Source of the DNA: [Clostridium] celerecrescens 18A
GTDB lineage: Bacteria > Bacillota > Clostridia > Lachnospirales > Lachnospiraceae
Assembly (NCBI RefSeq): GCF_002797975.1
Contig: NZ_PGET01000001.1
Span: 806,001 to 870,000, forward strand
Direction: 5' to 3'
DNA length: 64,000 nucleotides
A program made the position numbers and the translations under genes. The notes beneath the pieces are model-generated. The model saw nothing but the letters and a program-made list of their open reading frames with translations. It ran no database searches and had not been told where the DNA came from. Of the stretch, positions 44,573 to 52,404 are shown piece by piece; within the stretch, counting starts at the first letter, position 1, and the number at the start of each line of letters is the position of its first letter.

Positions 44573-46381
44573 TTAGCGTAATATGTGTTTCAGCGCATCC
44601 GCCAGACGTTCGTTGTCTGCCTCTGTTCTGACTGCAATGCGGATAATCTCTCTGCCTTCCATTCCTGGTTTGTGGGACAGATCCTTTACCAGAATGTTAT
44701 AGCGGTTTAACAACAACTCCGCAATCTGTGTTGCCAAACAGCCATCGGTGATTTCGCACATGATGAAGTTGGCCTGTGAGGGGTAAAGCTTCAACTGTCT
44801 GATGGAATGAAGGGACTGGTATAATTTTTCTCTGGTCCTTTTAAAATGGTCCAGGGCCTCCTGATAGTCTGATTGATACTTTTCAAAAATCTGAAGAAAA
44901 TACTCTGCCAGAGAGTTGATGTTCCAAATGGGCAGCTCTTTCCGGACAAGGCTGATAATTTCCGGATCGCTGCAGGTGAGGAGCCCCAGCCGCAGCCCTG
45001 GAACCCCATAGGACTTAGAAATACTTTTAATAAGAACCAGGTTCGTATACTCATCCAATATTTCCTGACACATGAGCGACGGTGATTCCTCCGCAGAGGA
45101 GAAGTCAATAAAGGATTCATCCAGAATGAGTGTGATGCTCCTTGCCTTGCAGTACCTGGCAAGAGAAAGGACATCTTTCTTTGGAATGTAATTTCCCGTG
45201 GGATTATCCGGGTTGACTAAAACCAGAGCATCCAGTTCCATATCGTTGTAAAAGTCCATAATATCCTGGGCGGTATATGTATAATCCGGAGTCGCAACCG
45301 AAAAATAAACGGGATTTTGGGAACAGGCCCCATACTCTTCAAAGGAAGGGCGCAGGACTCCGACGGCATTTTTAAAGCTATGGAGCAACGGTTTTATTAA
45401 TTCTGCCGCCCCGTTTCCGGTGAGAACATGGTTTCTGTCCAGGCCCAGGGATTTCGCAGCCAGCAGGTTATTGACTTCTAGGCCGGAAGGATAGCTGGTG
45501 GTAAGGGCTTCAAAGCTGGCCTTGATCTCTCCCATAAAACGGCTGTTAGGAAAATAGGGATTGACCAGGTAACAGAAGTCCAGAAGGCCGGGGTACCGCC
45601 AGTAGCCGCCAAAGCGCTTTGATAACCGGGACAGTCTGCTTTGGGAATCTGTAAAAATGGATTCCGCAATATCTAAATCCTGTTCATCGTCGATTTCATA
45701 CCAGAAACCGTTTTCCAGTCTGGTGGCTTTTAAATCGTGGTCATCCAATAGTGATATGACCTTTAATACCTGTTCATAATACTCATTGTTTCCCAAGGCT
45801 TTGCTGTACGCTTCCAGGAATGGAACGTAGTGGGTAGTAGAAAAATTGCGGCTGAACTTATAGATGTTGACAGTCTTATAGTAGGAATGAATATCCTCGA
45901 AACGGAAATCCTTCCGTGTGAGGAACTTCATAATATTGTCCTGTTCATCAAGCAGGACTACCGTCCCATCCATCCAGCTTTCAAAATGGGCTACAAGTGC
46001 CAGATTGGGATAGGGATTGTTTATGATCTGGGTCAACACTTCCTGCTCGAAAATCAGGTCAGATTCCAGCAAGATGGTATCATCTTTGAGAAGCTGGTCC
46101 TTAGCAAGGTAAAGGGAGTAGATATTGTTTGTTGTTTTGTAAACCGGATTGTCTATGTAGGTGACCGGAGTGGAGAGGGGGAGAGAGGATATAAAGGATT
46201 GCAGCTCTTCGCCCTTATGACCGGTTACAATGATGATTCGGTCCAAATGGAAATGATCCAACTGTTTCATCATGCGTTCGATCATCGGAATGCCATTTAC
46301 GGTGACCATGCATTTGGGCTGGTTTTCTGTTAGCTTTTTTAAACGCCGTCCCATTCCGGCGGCCAAGATAATTGCCTGCAT
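44573..46381 (-). CDS. Cytidylyltransferase + CobD/HisC-like aminotransferase-fold fusion
   Basis: A 602-residue two-domain protein. Residues 1-235 are a LicC/PntC-like nucleotidyltransferase: AAGMGRRLKKLT, ENQPKCMV, TGHKGEEL and a later DDEQDL. Residues 250-602 are a fold-type I PLP enzyme: LTGNGAAELIKPL, RPSFEEYGA, NPDNPTGNYIP, LILDESFIDF, the Schiff-base Lys in SISKSYGVPGLRLG, and IRIAVRTEADNERL. This half matches the CobD (L-threonine-phosphate decarboxylase)/HisC branch. The domain pair is like FrbH of FR-900098 biosynthesis, which joins a CMP group and decarboxylates. A plausible role is making a CDP- or CMP-linked amino-alcohol phosphate from a phospho-amino acid for wall or capsule decoration. 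A consensus promoter with a palindromic operator lies upstream. Confidence 0.82.
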   Translation of the reverse strand: MQAIILAAGMGRRLKKLTENQPKCMVTVNGIPMIERMMKQLDHFHLDRIIIVTGHKGEELQSFISSLPLSTPVTYIDNPVYKTTNNIYSLYLAKDQLLKDDTILLESDLIFEQEVLTQIINNPYPNLALVAHFESWMDGTVVLLDEQDNIMKFLTRKDFRFEDIHSYYKTVNIYKFSRNFSTTHYVPFLEAYSKALGNNEYYEQVLKVISLLDDHDLKATRLENGFWYEIDDEQDLDIAESIFTDSQSRLSRLSKRFGGYWRYPGLLDFCYLVNPYFPNSRFMGEIKASFEALTTSYPSGLEVNNLLAAKSLGLDRNHVLTGNGAAELIKPLLHSFKNAVGVLRPSFEEYGACSQNPVYFSVATPDYTYTAQDIMDFYNDMELDALVLVNPDNPTGNYIPKKDVLSLARYCKARSITLILDESFIDFSSAEESPSLMCQEILDEYTNLVLIKSISKSYGVPGLRLGLLTCSDPEIISLVRKELPIWNINSLAEYFLQIFEKYQSDYQEALDHFKRTREKLYQSLHSIRQLKLYPSQANFIMCEITDGCLATQIAELLLNRYNILVKDLSHKPGMEGREIIRIAVRTEADNERLADALKHILR

Positions 46382-46406
46382 CGCATACTCCTTTGTTCAA
46401 AAATGT

Positions 46407-46457
46407 AATAATTTATAAATTATTGAACATAATACCAGATTTTTTATAGTCTGTCAA
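46407..46457 (-). promoter_or_regulatory. Promoter and operator of the cytidylyltransferase-methyltransferase operon
   Basis: On the minus strand TTGACA (plus 46452-46457) and TATTAT (plus 46429-46434) are 17 bp apart. The 18-bp perfect palindrome AATAATTTATAAATTATT (46407-46424) lies over the predicted start site. It could be a repressor operator. Confidence 0.7.
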
Positions 46458-46580
46458 TAGATGTGAAATAAAAATATATTCCCAACAAATATTATGGTGG
46501 GCCTAATGGTTGATATCCGGCGTTACATGATTTATCATTGTAGTATCCGTTTCAATTAAGATGAAAGAAGAAAGGGTGGA

Positions 46581-47198
46581 ATGACCATGAACCAAAAAGA
46601 AAGAATGCTGGCTGGCCTGCCTTACAAGGCCTGGCTGGATGGGCTCAGTGAGGAGCGAATGGAGAACAAGCTTAAGATATACCAGTATAATCAGCTGTGC
46701 CCGAATGAAGAAGAAAAAATGGAAGAGCTGATCCGGAGTATTCTTGGAAAGGCAGGAAAGGATGTTCATATTGAGGCGCCGTTTCACTGTGATTACGGGG
46801 CCAATATTGAAGTCGGGGATTATTTCTATGCAAATTATAACTGTACGATTCTTGATGTAGGAAAGGTGATAATCGGGGACAATGTAATGTTTGCGCCCAA
46901 TGTTTCTATCTATACTGCCGGTCATCCCATACATCCGGATTCCAGAAATTCAGGATATGAGTACGGAATTTCTGTCACCATAGGGAACAATGTGTGGATT
47001 GGAGGCAACGTTATCATTAATCCAGGAGTTACCATAGGAAACGATGTGGTGATCGGAGCCGGAAGCGTTGTGACAAAAGATATCCCGGATCGTGTGGTGG
47101 CTCTGGGAAATCCCTGCCGAGTAGTCCGGCAGATTGTAGAGGATGACAGAAAATACTATTATAAAAATAAAGAATTTGATGTGCAGGATTATGATTAA
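46581..47198 (+). CDS. Maltose/galactoside O-acetyltransferase family (left-handed beta-helix)
   Basis: A 205-residue acetyl-CoA-dependent O-acetyltransferase of the Maa/LacA/NodL type. The N-terminal Mac domain is MNQKERMLAGLPYKAWLDGL; then hexapeptide repeats: VEIGDYF-like NIEVGDYFYANYNCTILD, VIIGDNVMFAPNVSIYTAGHP (catalytic His in TAGHPI), VTIGNNVWIGGNVIINPGV, TIGNDVVIGAGSVVTKDIP. The acceptor is probably a sugar or thiol-sugar. Start 46581 or 46587; AAAGGG supports either. Divergent from the cytidylyltransferase operon. Confidence 0.9.
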   Translation: MTMNQKERMLAGLPYKAWLDGLSEERMENKLKIYQYNQLCPNEEEKMEELIRSILGKAGKDVHIEAPFHCDYGANIEVGDYFYANYNCTILDVGKVIIGDNVMFAPNVSIYTAGHPIHPDSRNSGYEYGISVTIGNNVWIGGNVIINPGVTIGNDVVIGAGSVVTKDIPDRVVALGNPCRVVRQIVEDDRKYYYKNKEFDVQDYD

Positions 47199-47348
47199 TT
47201 CCGGTTATAACCATGACGTTAAAATTTGGACAGGATTTTCACTAAGAGTTTAATAAAATTTTTCCAAAAGCGTATACTAACTATGAATCAAGCAATCAGG
47301 ACGTGACTAAGAGAACCAGAAAAAAATTCATGAAAGGAGACGGTGCGG

Positions 47349-47570
47349 ATGAAAGAGATTTGTAAGTGCGCCGATGCATTTGTACAAAAGTGCAGCATAA
47401 AAGATTTTGCACTATTAAAGATATGCCTGTGTGCAGTAGGGATCATGGTTGGATTATCGATCCCGGAAAAAAAGAGAAAATGGCCTCTTATGGCCGCAGG
47501 TTTTGTTTTCATTTTCAGTTATATTTTGATTATGGCGAAATTTGTAAAGATTTGCATGGATGAACGTTAA
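47349..47570 (+). CDS. Small two-helix membrane protein
   Basis: A 73-residue protein with two hydrophobic helices (about 22-40 and 48-67), basic loop PEKKRKW and Cys residues at the N-terminus (MKEICKCADAFVQKCS). A family of similar short proteins in Lachnospiraceae is often labelled 'permease of phosphate ABC transporter', but nothing here shows transport. AAAGGAG at 47333-47339 supports ATG 47349 over the GTG at 47343. A terminator follows at 47620. Confidence 0.75.
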   Translation: MKEICKCADAFVQKCSIKDFALLKICLCAVGIMVGLSIPEKKRKWPLMAAGFVFIFSYILIMAKFVKICMDER

Positions 47571-47619
47571 AACGTTCCGGATGATTAATGTCAATTGTGG
47601 CACTGTTCCTTGGTATGAC

Positions 47620-47670
47620 CGGCTGTATCAGCATTTTGGATGAGACAAATTGCTGATATGGCCGTTTTTA
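47620..47670 (+). terminator. Terminator after the small membrane protein gene
   Basis: CGGC-GTATCAGCA pairs with TGCTGATAT-GCCG around a 15-nt loop, followed by T5. The remaining gap to 47811 holds the hcp operator and promoter. Confidence 0.7.
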
Positions 47671-47697
47671 TTATAGGAAAAAAATAAAAATCCAAGT

Positions 47698-47741
47698 ATG
47701 TTGTAATAACAACGGACATAACTTTATTCCAATGGTATCCT
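47698..47741 (+). promoter_or_regulatory. hcp promoter with CRP/FNR-type operator at -41.5
   Basis: Palindrome ATGTTGTAATAACAACGG (47698-47715) is centred 29.5 bp upstream of an extended -10 box TGG-TATCCT (47736-47741). That puts the centre at -41.5 relative to the expected start, the class II activator position. The same layout occurs at 50083-50126. Confidence 0.65.
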
Positions 47742-47811
47742 TTAAAAAGAAAGCAGGAGCACTGTAAAAAGGTGCTGTGCATAGAAAATTTACATTAGGA
47801 GGTAATGGAAT

Positions 47812-49443
47812 ATGAGCATGTTTTGCTATCAGTGTCAGGAGACAGCAAAGAACACAGGCTGTACCATCAAAGGTGTCTGTGGCAAGAATGAGGAGGTTGC
47901 AAAGCTTCAGGACCTGCTTGTTTATGCGGTAAAAGGAATTTCTGAAATTGTTGTAAAGACAAAAACCAATGCTGCAGAGCTACATACCATCAACCACGAG
48001 GTGCTTACGAGCCTCTTTATTACGATCACAAACGCAAACTTTGATGCGGAGGCAATTGAAAAGCAGATCGTAAAGGTTCTCGGATTAAGAGACCAGCTTG
48101 CAAAGGATACAGGATACAATGGAAACCAGGATGCTGCAGTATTTACTGTGGACTCCAGAGAATCCATGCTTTCCAAGGCTTCTTTCGTAGGAGTTCTTGC
48201 AACGGAAAATGAAGATATCCGTTCCTTAAGAGAGCTGATCATCTACGGAATCAAGGGTCTGGCTGCTTACACAGAGCATGCATTCAACATTGGAAAAGAA
48301 GATGTGTCCATTTATTCCTTCATATACGAAGGAATGGCCGCAACTCTTGACGACAGCCTGACTGCCGATGATCTGGTTGCCCTGACCTTAAAGACCGGCG
48401 AATACGGAGTAAAGGGAATGGCTCTTCTTGATGAGGCCAATACATCACGTTATGGAAATCCGGAAATCACATCCGTTAATATCGGTGTCAGAAAGAATCC
48501 GGCCATTCTTATCTCCGGTCATGACCTGACAGATATGGAACAGCTTTTAGAGCAGACGAAGGGAACAGGAGTGGATGTTTACACCCATGGTGAAATGCTT
48601 CCTGCCCACTATTATCCGGCATTTAAGAAATATGACAACTTTGTAGGCAACTACGGTAACTCCTGGTGGATGCAGGTTGGCGAGTTTGAGTCCTTCCACG
48701 GACCGATTCTCTTTACCACAAACTGTATTGTTCCTCCAAAAACTCCTGAAGTTGCAGACAGAATCTTTACAACAGGTGCTGCAGGCTTCCCCGGATGTCC
48801 AAACATTTCAGCTGATGAAAACGGAAAAAAAGATTTTTCAGCTATCATAGAGATGGCAAAGAAGCTTCCTTCTCCTGATGAGATCGAAACAGGCAGTATT
48901 GTAGGCGGTTTTGCTCATAACCAGGTACTGGCACTTGCAGATAAGGTGGTTGATGCGGTGAAGTCCGGAGCCATTAAAAAGTTCTTTGTTATGGCTGGCT
49001 GCGACGGCAGAATGAAATCCAGAGAGTACTACACAGAATTTGCAAAGCAGCTTCCAGGCGATACCATCATTCTTACGGCTGGCTGTGCAAAATACAGATA
49101 CAATAAGTTAGAACTGGGCGACATCGGCGGAATTCCAAGAGTTCTGGATGCGGGGCAGTGTAATGACTCCTATTCCCTGGCAGTAATTGCGCTGAAATTA
49201 AAGGAAGTTTTTGGTCTTGATGATGTCAATGAACTTCCAATCGCTTATAACATCGCATGGTATGAGCAAAAGGCCGTTATCGTACTTCTTGCACTGCTTT
49301 ACTTAGGAGTGAAGAATATTCACTTAGGGCCGACATTACCTGGTTTCTTATCTCCAAACGTTGCCAAGGTTCTTGTTGATACTTTTGGAATTGCAGGAAT
49401 TGGTACTGTAGAAGATGACATCGAATTCTTCATGAACGCATAA
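47812..49443 (+). CDS. hcp: Hydroxylamine reductase / hybrid cluster protein
   Basis: A 543-residue Hcp. The N-terminal [4Fe-4S] ligands are Cys5, Cys8, Cys17 and Cys23 ([17 protein letters not shown], then GVCG). Hybrid-cluster ligands follow along the sequence, including [24 protein letters not shown] and GCAKYRYN. Hcp reduces hydroxylamine in vitro and in cells acts in NO defence or protein S-nitrosylation. The separate reductase gene hcr is absent, as usual in anaerobes; the ferredoxin at 50215, under a matching promoter, may be the electron donor. AGGAGG precedes the ATG. A strong terminator follows. Confidence 0.95.
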   Translation: MSMFCYQCQETAKNTGCTIKGVCGKNEEVAKLQDLLVYAVKGISEIVVKTKTNAAELHTINHEVLTSLFITITNANFDAEAIEKQIVKVLGLRDQLAKDTGYNGNQDAAVFTVDSRESMLSKASFVGVLATENEDIRSLRELIIYGIKGLAAYTEHAFNIGKEDVSIYSFIYEGMAATLDDSLTADDLVALTLKTGEYGVKGMALLDEANTSRYGNPEITSVNIGVRKNPAILISGHDLTDMEQLLEQTKGTGVDVYTHGEMLPAHYYPAFKKYDNFVGNYGNSWWMQVGEFESFHGPILFTTNCIVPPKTPEVADRIFTTGAAGFPGCPNISADENGKKDFSAIIEMAKKLPSPDEIETGSIVGGFAHNQVLALADKVVDAVKSGAIKKFFVMAGCDGRMKSREYYTEFAKQLPGDTIILTAGCAKYRYNKLELGDIGGIPRVLDAGQCNDSYSLAVIALKLKEVFGLDDVNELPIAYNIAWYEQKAVIVLLALLYLGVKNIHLGPTLPGFLSPNVAKVLVDTFGIAGIGTVEDDIEFFMNA

Positions 49444-49466
49444 TAACTGGAACCAGTCACAATAAA

Positions 49467-49515
49467 CAGAGAGGCTGCATAACGAACGGGAGTCGGTTAT
49501 GCAGCCTCTCTGTTT
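49467..49515. terminator. Strong terminator between hcp and the convergent SnoaL-like gene
   Basis: CAGAGAGGCTGCATAAC and GTTATGCAGCCTCTCTG form a 17-bp perfect stem with a 13-nt loop, followed by TTTT on the plus strand and TTTATT on the minus strand. Confidence 0.9.
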
Positions 49516-49524
49516 TGCCTTGTT

Positions 49525-49896
49525 TTATTTCTCGTAAGGAAAATAATGGTCTGCTTTCGATTGAAATTCTTTCAATCCTTTGATTTTCCTGTTAACATCA
49601 AAGTCAATCATTGAAACTCCGTCAAATCCATCGATTAAATTGTTATAATCGCATTTAAAATACCATTCCACAACAATTGTATTACCTTCCGAAACAAACC
49701 GCTTAATCGACCACTCTAAAACGGTTCCCGCCTTATTCCAATCAGCAAACCATTTTAAAACCTGTTCAATTCCATGATATTCCGGTCCATAACATTCGCT
49801 GTATATAATGTCATCTGAAAAGACCGTCTTTAGTACGTCTGCATCTTTTTCGATCCATGCCTGAAAATAACGTTCAACCAATTTTTTATTCCACAT
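49525..49896 (-). CDS. SnoaL/NTF2-like protein
   Basis: A 123-residue NTF2-fold protein: helical start VERYFQAWIEKDADVLKTVFSDDIIYSECYG, then HGIEQVLKWFADWN and beta strands VVEWYFKCDYNNLIDGFDGVSMIDFD (key parts VVEWYFKC and GFDGVSMIDF). SnoaL-like proteins include isomerases and hydrolases as well as non-enzymatic members. The substrate cannot be told. It is alone and convergent with hcp. Confidence 0.8.
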   Translation of the reverse strand: MWNKKLVERYFQAWIEKDADVLKTVFSDDIIYSECYGPEYHGIEQVLKWFADWNKAGTVLEWSIKRFVSEGNTIVVEWYFKCDYNNLIDGFDGVSMIDFDVNRKIKGLKEFQSKADHYFPYEK

Positions 49897-50082
49897 TTTT
49901 TACTCCTGTAAATGTAAGTCATAGCCACATTTATCTGATGCTTTATGTTTGAATATGTTCATCAATTCTTCTCCTTCATCAAATATATTCGCGGCCTGTC
50001 AACGTTTCCTGTTACAAAAAAATGTATCATATTTCTTCCCATACTTCCATACATTTATAAATGTTTATTGAAAAAATGGAAA

Positions 50083-50126
50083 ATGTTGTAATTACAACAT
50101 ACAGGAAACCTTGGAAGTGGTATTCT
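50083..50126 (+). promoter_or_regulatory. Ferredoxin promoter with CRP/FNR-type operator at -41.5
   Basis: Perfect palindrome ATGTTGTAATTACAACAT (50083-50100) is centred 29.5 bp before the extended -10 TGG-TATTCT (50121-50126). The -10 region and downstream TTTAAAAA are also like those of hcp. The 318-bp gap 49897-50214 holds only this, apart from AT-rich sequence in front of the minus-strand gene. Confidence 0.7.
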
Positions 50127-50214
50127 TTAAAAAATAAAACATATCTTTGGAAAATGGATAATTTGTAAAGAAATTACCAACAATAAAGATATCTTTGGGA
50201 AAGGAGTTGTTGAT

Positions 50215-50403
50215 ATGAAAGCAACAGTAGATAGAGAGGGTTGTATAGAATGCGGACTGTGTGCATCGATCTGTCCAGAGGTGTTCCGAATGGGGGATGA
50301 CGGACCTGCAGAAGCATATGTGGATGAGGTGCCGGAGTCTGCGGAGCAAACGGCAGTTGAAGCGCAGGAGGGCTGTCCTGTTTCGGTAATAACAGTAGAA
50401 TAA
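50215..50403 (+). CDS. Ferredoxin, single [4Fe-4S] cluster
   Basis: A 62-residue ferredoxin with one cluster: CIECGLCASICPEVF gives three Cys plus the fourth Cys before Pro, and a late Cys in GCPVSVITV, which closes the cluster or forms the usual second site. Acidic overall, as typical for an electron donor. The same promoter type as hcp suggests it serves Hcp or the DUF438 protein. AAAGGAG precedes the ATG. A terminator at 50415-50460 separates it in part from the next gene. Confidence 0.92.
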   Translation: MKATVDREGCIECGLCASICPEVFRMGDDGPAEAYVDEVPESAEQTAVEAQEGCPVSVITVE

Positions 50404-50414
50404 TCGGGAAGAGC

Positions 50415-50460
50415 GCCTCCTTCTGAGGGAAATGATCCAATCAGACGGGGGCGTTTTTTA
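50415..50460 (+). terminator. Terminator after the ferredoxin gene
   Basis: CGCCTCC and GGGGGCG (one G-T pair) form the stem, followed by T6. Confidence 0.7.
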
Positions 50461-50504
50461 TACAATGGGAAGTAGATTCAGGCCGTGGAAGAAGGAGGAA
50501 TACT

Positions 50505-51725
50505 ATGAGTGAATATATTAACAATCGCGAAATGAGGCAAAATGCGATTAAAGAGATCATTAAAAAGCTACATGAAGGAAAATCAGTGGAAGAGGTAAAG
50601 CAGCTGTTTGAAGAGGCTTTTCAAGGTGTGTCTGCCTCTGAAATTTCTGCGGCTGAGGCTGCTCTGATCGCAGATGGTCTGCCGGTGGAGGAGGTACAGA
50701 AGCTATGTGATGTCCACGCCTCAGTTTTTAAAGGTTCCATTGAAGAAATCCATCAGCCGGATGATCCGGCCTTAATTCCTGGACATCCGTTAAATGTGTT
50801 GGTCAAAGAGAATAAAAAAATTGCTCATATTATTGAAAACGGAATCCGCCCGTATCTGGTACTGACAAAAGAAAATGTTAAGGAAGAATTTTCAAAGCTT
50901 AAGGAAGGCGTAAATCAATTAAAAGACTTATCCGTTCATTATAGGAAGAAGGAAAATCTGCTGTTTCCATACATGGAGAAATACGGAATTACGGCACCTC
51001 CAAAAGTTATGTGGGGAGTGGATGATGAGATCAGGAATCAAGTAAAAGAAACAGTGGATGTGCTTGATCAGAACGTAAAAATCAATGAATCCCTGGTACA
51101 GAAGATTGAAAATTTACTGGATAAGATCACGGAAATGATATTTAAAGAAGAAAATATCATGGTCCCCATGCTTTTAGAACAGCTGACCCAGGAAGAGTGG
51201 AAAACAATTGCAGATGAAAGCGGAGAAATAGGTTTTATGATCGACCATGTACCGCAATGGAATCCTGCCGCAGCCGACAAGGGAAAGGACAAGACGGAGA
51301 TAAAGGAAGCAGGAGAAGCAGGTCTTATAAAACTTCCTTCCGGAGAATTTAAATTGGAAGAGCTGACCTCCATGTTAAATACACTCCCCTTTGACATTAC
51401 CTTTGTAAATAAGGATGATGAGGTAAAGTATTTTTCAGAAGGAAAGGAACGGGCTTTTCCGAGAACAAAAGCAATTATCGGCAGAAATGTTTCCAATTGC
51501 CACCCGCCGGCCAGTGTCCATATTGTTGAAACGATTGTTGAGGATTTCAAAACCGGAAGGAAAGATCAGGAAGACTTCTGGATCAAAATGGCTGGAAAAT
51601 ATATTTTGATCCGTTATTATGCGGTGAGAAGTCGTGAAGGAGAGTATCTTGGCGTTCTGGAAGTAACCCAGGACACAAAACCCATACAAGAGATTACCGG
51701 GGAAAAGAGGCTGATTTCTGAATAG
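50505..51725 (+). CDS. DUF438-hemerythrin-PAS protein
   Basis: A 406-residue soluble protein with three parts: DUF438 (about 15-85; KEIIKKLHEGKSVEEVKQLFEEAFQGVSASEI, in short KLHEGKSVEEVKQLF); a hemerythrin-like four-helix domain (about 93-250; PGHPLNVLVKENKKI, LSVHYRKKENLLFPYM, IFKEENIMVPMLLEQL); and a C-terminal PAS domain (about 280-395; LPFDITFVNKDDEVKYFS and GRNVSNCHPPASVH). His and Glu of the hemerythrin part are mostly kept. Such proteins are thought to bind diiron or heme and sense NO/O2 or redox state. Placed next to hcp and the ferredoxin, a role in nitrosative stress is likely. GAAGGAGG precedes the ATG. Confidence 0.85.
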   Translation: MSEYINNREMRQNAIKEIIKKLHEGKSVEEVKQLFEEAFQGVSASEISAAEAALIADGLPVEEVQKLCDVHASVFKGSIEEIHQPDDPALIPGHPLNVLVKENKKIAHIIENGIRPYLVLTKENVKEEFSKLKEGVNQLKDLSVHYRKKENLLFPYMEKYGITAPPKVMWGVDDEIRNQVKETVDVLDQNVKINESLVQKIENLLDKITEMIFKEENIMVPMLLEQLTQEEWKTIADESGEIGFMIDHVPQWNPAAADKGKDKTEIKEAGEAGLIKLPSGEFKLEELTSMLNTLPFDITFVNKDDEVKYFSEGKERAFPRTKAIIGRNVSNCHPPASVHIVETIVEDFKTGRKDQEDFWIKMAGKYILIRYYAVRSREGEYLGVLEVTQDTKPIQEITGEKRLISE

Positions 51726-51746
51726 AAGTTCCATATGTATAGCCGT

Positions 51747-51783
51747 CCGGCCAGAGCTTTTTTGTGCTCTGGCTGGTTTTTTG
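51747..51783 (+). terminator. Terminator after the DUF438 gene
   Basis: CCGGCCAGAGC and GCTCTGGCTGG form a stem with a T-rich loop, followed by T6. Confidence 0.85.
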
Positions 51784-51901
51784 AGTCGAGAATTTGGCTG
51801 GATTTTGGAAAACTTTATTATGATATATCAGAATATTAATGAAAAATCCATATATTTTACACAAAAAATATTTAATTAGCATAATAAATAAAATAAAAAG
51901 A

Positions 51902-51925
51902 CGCAGTATATTTGGTACTGCGGTT
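51902..51925 (+). repeat. Left arm of a 24-bp inverted repeat pair
   Basis: 24 bp identical, in reverse complement, to 52289-52312. Each arm has an inner dyad, CGCAGTA and TACTGCG around the 7-bp spacer TATTTGG, then GTT. This is the form of a site-specific recombinase site. The spacer is asymmetric and so gives it direction. Confidence 0.85.
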
Positions 51926-52288
51926 ACAAAATTATGTATATTTCGACAATATTCATTATACAACAGAAAAATATTATTTGTCAATTATCAAATAAATTTA
52001 TAATTGAGGCAATAAAAAAGAATTTTCATTTGAATTATTGTAGCGGATTGAGAATATTTTTTAGAAAAATTGCATATAAGCCGTCAATAACATCGTCATA
52101 TCGCGGGTCAATATATTTTTTGTTTTCCATGCATTGATAACAAAATTCACCCGCGCTTTAATAAGTAAAAAATGTAACTCCATTGCAGAGGACTTTATTA
52201 CAATAAATTCTGTGGGAAGTAATTAAAAGCCGTCATATTCTCCGTCATGGCCTTCTGTAGCCCTTTAAATATCATATAATTCCTCATA
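51926..52288. promoter_or_regulatory. Candidate invertible segment (363 bp) upstream of the chemoreceptor gene
   Basis: No gene is seen. Near the left arm the minus strand has a consensus promoter, TTGACA (plus 51979-51984) and TATAAT (plus 51955-51960), 18 bp apart, that points left, away from the chemoreceptor gene. Flipping the segment would place it at about 52230-52259 pointing at that gene. A TATAAT at 52275-52280 on the plus strand points right but lacks a good -35. CGCGGGT (52102-52108) and ACCCGCG (52149-52155) form a hairpin in the middle. No recombinase gene is nearby. Confidence 0.6.
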
Positions 52289-52312
52289 AACCGCAGTACC
52301 AAATATACTGCG
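52289..52312 (-). repeat. Right arm of the 24-bp inverted repeat pair
   Basis: Exact reverse complement of 51902-51925, ending 92 bp before the chemoreceptor start codon. Confidence 0.85.
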
Positions 52313-52404
52313 AATACTTCTGTCAGGACAGCGTAGCGCTCCCGGATAGGGAAGCCAGATTGTCCTATTTTTAATCATACCTAAGAGAACAGGGAGGAAA
52401 TAAA

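Noticed and set aside
47588..47656. 22-codon ORF with a hydrophobic start and a Gly-Cys, like a short lipoprotein
   Set aside because: No ribosome site, and it covers a terminator hairpin (47620-47670).
51902..52312. MITE with terminal inverted repeats as the explanation of the 24-bp repeat pair
   Set aside because: No target duplication at the ends and the arms have an inner dyad; not excluded, but an invertible segment fits better.
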